From the NCBI GenBank assembly GCA_023409175.1, contig JAEYIG010000217.1, positions 1-8,246 on the forward strand: 8,246 nt of DNA, written 5' to 3'. Shown one piece after another: positions 7,252-8,246 of the stretch. A program made the translations under genes and the position numbers. The first letter of the stretch is position 1. Each line of letters opens with the position of its first letter. The notes beneath the pieces were generated by a model. That model was not told where the DNA came from. It did no database searches and saw nothing but the letters and a program-made list of their open reading frames with translations. This DNA comes from Pseudomonadota bacterium. GTDB lineage: Bacteria > Pseudomonadota > Gammaproteobacteria > Burkholderiales > Burkholderiaceae_D.

Positions 7252-8246
7252 ATGCCGAAAGCCATTCTTGTCGGAGTCGATTTCGGAAAAGGCGATTTTT
7301 CAGGAAGTCTCGAAGAACTGATGCTGCTTGCCAAATCGGCAGGAGCGGAACCCGTTTTGAATGTGACCGGCAAAAGGGCGAGTCCGGACGCCGCGTTTTA
7401 TGTGGGAAGCGGAAAGGTCGATGAGATCGTCCAGGCTGTCCATTTGTACAAGGCCGATCTGGTCATATTCAATCATGCCCTCTCACCTGCGCAGCAGCGG
7501 AATCTGGAAAAACGGCTGGAAGTCAATGTCGTGGACAGGACAAGCCTGATTCTCGACATTTTTGCCCAGCGCGCCAAAAGCCATGAAGGCAAGGTTCAGG
7601 TCGAACTGGCGCAGTTGCAGCACCTGATGACGAGACTTGTGAGGGGCTGGACCCATCTGGAAAGGCAAAAGGGCGGTATCGGCCTGCGTGGACCGGGTGA
7701 AACCCAGCTTGAAACCGACCGTCGTCTGATCGGGCAACGTGTCCGCATGTTGCGCTCGAAGCTGGAAAAGCTTCAGCGCCAGCGCGAGACGCAGCGTCGT
7801 TCCAGAAACCGCAATCACGTCTTTTCCGTATCGCTGGTCGGTTATACCAATGCCGGCAAGTCGACCCTGTTCAATGCCATGACAAAAGCCGGAACGTATG
7901 TTGCGGATCAATTGTTTGCGACACTGGATACGACTTCGCGCAGAATCTATATTGAAGGAACCGGTAACGTCGTCATATCCGATACGGTCGGGTTTGTTCG
8001 GGATTTGCCCCATCAGCTCGTCGCGGCGTTCAGGGCAACCCTGGAAGAAACGATCCATGCCGATTTATTGCTGCATGTCGTCGATGCCGCCAATCCGATG
8101 AGGAAAGAGCAGATCGAACAGGTCAATCTGGTTCTGAAAGAAATCGGGGCGGAAAACGTGCCGCAATTGCTGGTCTGGAACAAGATTGATCTTGCCGGTC
8201 TGGAACCCGGTATTGAACGGGATGAGTATGGTAAAATTTCCCGTGT
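7252..8246 (+). CDS. hflX: ribosome-associated GTPase HflX (3' end beyond the window)
   Basis: GTPase that binds the 50S subunit and, in E. coli, splits stalled or stress-damaged ribosomes. 331 complete codons are present and the frame is open at the window edge, so the end of the G domain and the C-terminus are missing. The N-terminal HflX domain covers about 4-110 and includes FYVGSGKVDEI (49-59) and NHALSPAQQRNLEKRL (74-89). The helical linker carries the signature GGIGLRGPGETQLETDRR (141-158) and a basic coiled stretch (about 160-188). The G domain has G1 GYTNAGKS (197-204), the switch region around FATLDTTSR (222-230), G3 DTVG (244-247) and G4 NKID (310-313). The start is ATG 7252, where the product begins MPKAILVGVD. 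The only ribosome-binding candidate is AGTGGG (7238-7243), which is weak, so coupling to hfq is likely. In many proteobacteria hflK and hflC follow. Confidence 0.95.
   Translation, partial: MPKAILVGVDFGKGDFSGSLEELMLLAKSAGAEPVLNVTGKRASPDAAFYVGSGKVDEIVQAVHLYKADLVIFNHALSPAQQRNLEKRLEVNVVDRTSLILDIFAQRAKSHEGKVQVELAQLQHLMTRLVRGWTHLERQKGGIGLRGPGETQLETDRRLIGQRVRMLRSKLEKLQRQRETQRRSRNRNHVFSVSLVGYTNAGKSTLFNAMTKAGTYVADQLFATLDTTSRRIYIEGTGNVVISDTVGFVRDLPHQLVAAFRATLEETIHADLLLHVVDAANPMRKEQIEQVNLVLKEIGAENVPQLLVWNKIDLAGLEPGIERDEYGKISR

Noticed and set aside
1..8246. A previously undescribed multi-gene system (defence island, biosynthetic cluster, mobile element).
   Set aside because: Every gene matches a known housekeeping family in a conserved order, with no unassigned gene, integrase, transposase, terminal repeat or composition break that I can see.

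Overview
The window reads as an ordinary, densely packed housekeeping block from a betaproteobacterium. All genes lie on the + strand in the order rodZ - ispG - hisS - yfgM - bamB - der - hfq - hflX. This order is familiar from betaproteobacterial chromosomes. The mid-range base composition (roughly half G+C by eye), a 79-residue Hfq with a short C-terminal tail, and a Der whose first G4 motif reads NKAE suggest the Oxalobacteraceae, perhaps Oxalobacter. The genus is an inference that I could not test.

Layout: bases 1-17 may hold the last codons of an upstream gene, with a Shine-Dalgarno GGAG in front of rodZ. Bases 18-6847 hold six genes (rodZ, ispG, hisS, yfgM, bamB, der) separated by only 3 to 26 bases, so they are probably one transcription unit. 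The only real gap is 6848-6990. It carries two inverted repeats, a plausible -10 element, a 9-bp direct repeat and the hfq ribosome binding site. hfq and hflX follow with 21 bases between them, and hflX runs off the right edge.

Function: the genes fall into three groups. RodZ (rod shape), YfgM (inner-membrane chaperone-network partner of the translocon) and BamB (outer-membrane protein assembly) serve the cell envelope. IspG makes isoprenoid precursors, which feed undecaprenyl carriers and quinones. HisS, Der, Hfq and HflX serve translation, ribosome assembly, ribosome rescue and RNA regulation. Their grouping is conserved chromosomal context, not a dedicated pathway.

I found no mobile element, CRISPR array, tRNA or rRNA gene, toxin-antitoxin pair, defence gene or other novel multi-gene system. 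The points worth a second look are small: a well-formed hairpin with a GCGA tetraloop in the hfq leader, a second inverted repeat at the der stop codon, a direct repeat running into the hfq ribosome binding site, a duplicated start-codon region with a six-codon mini-ORF at the hfq/hflX junction, and a Cys/His-rich tail on the histidyl-tRNA synthetase.
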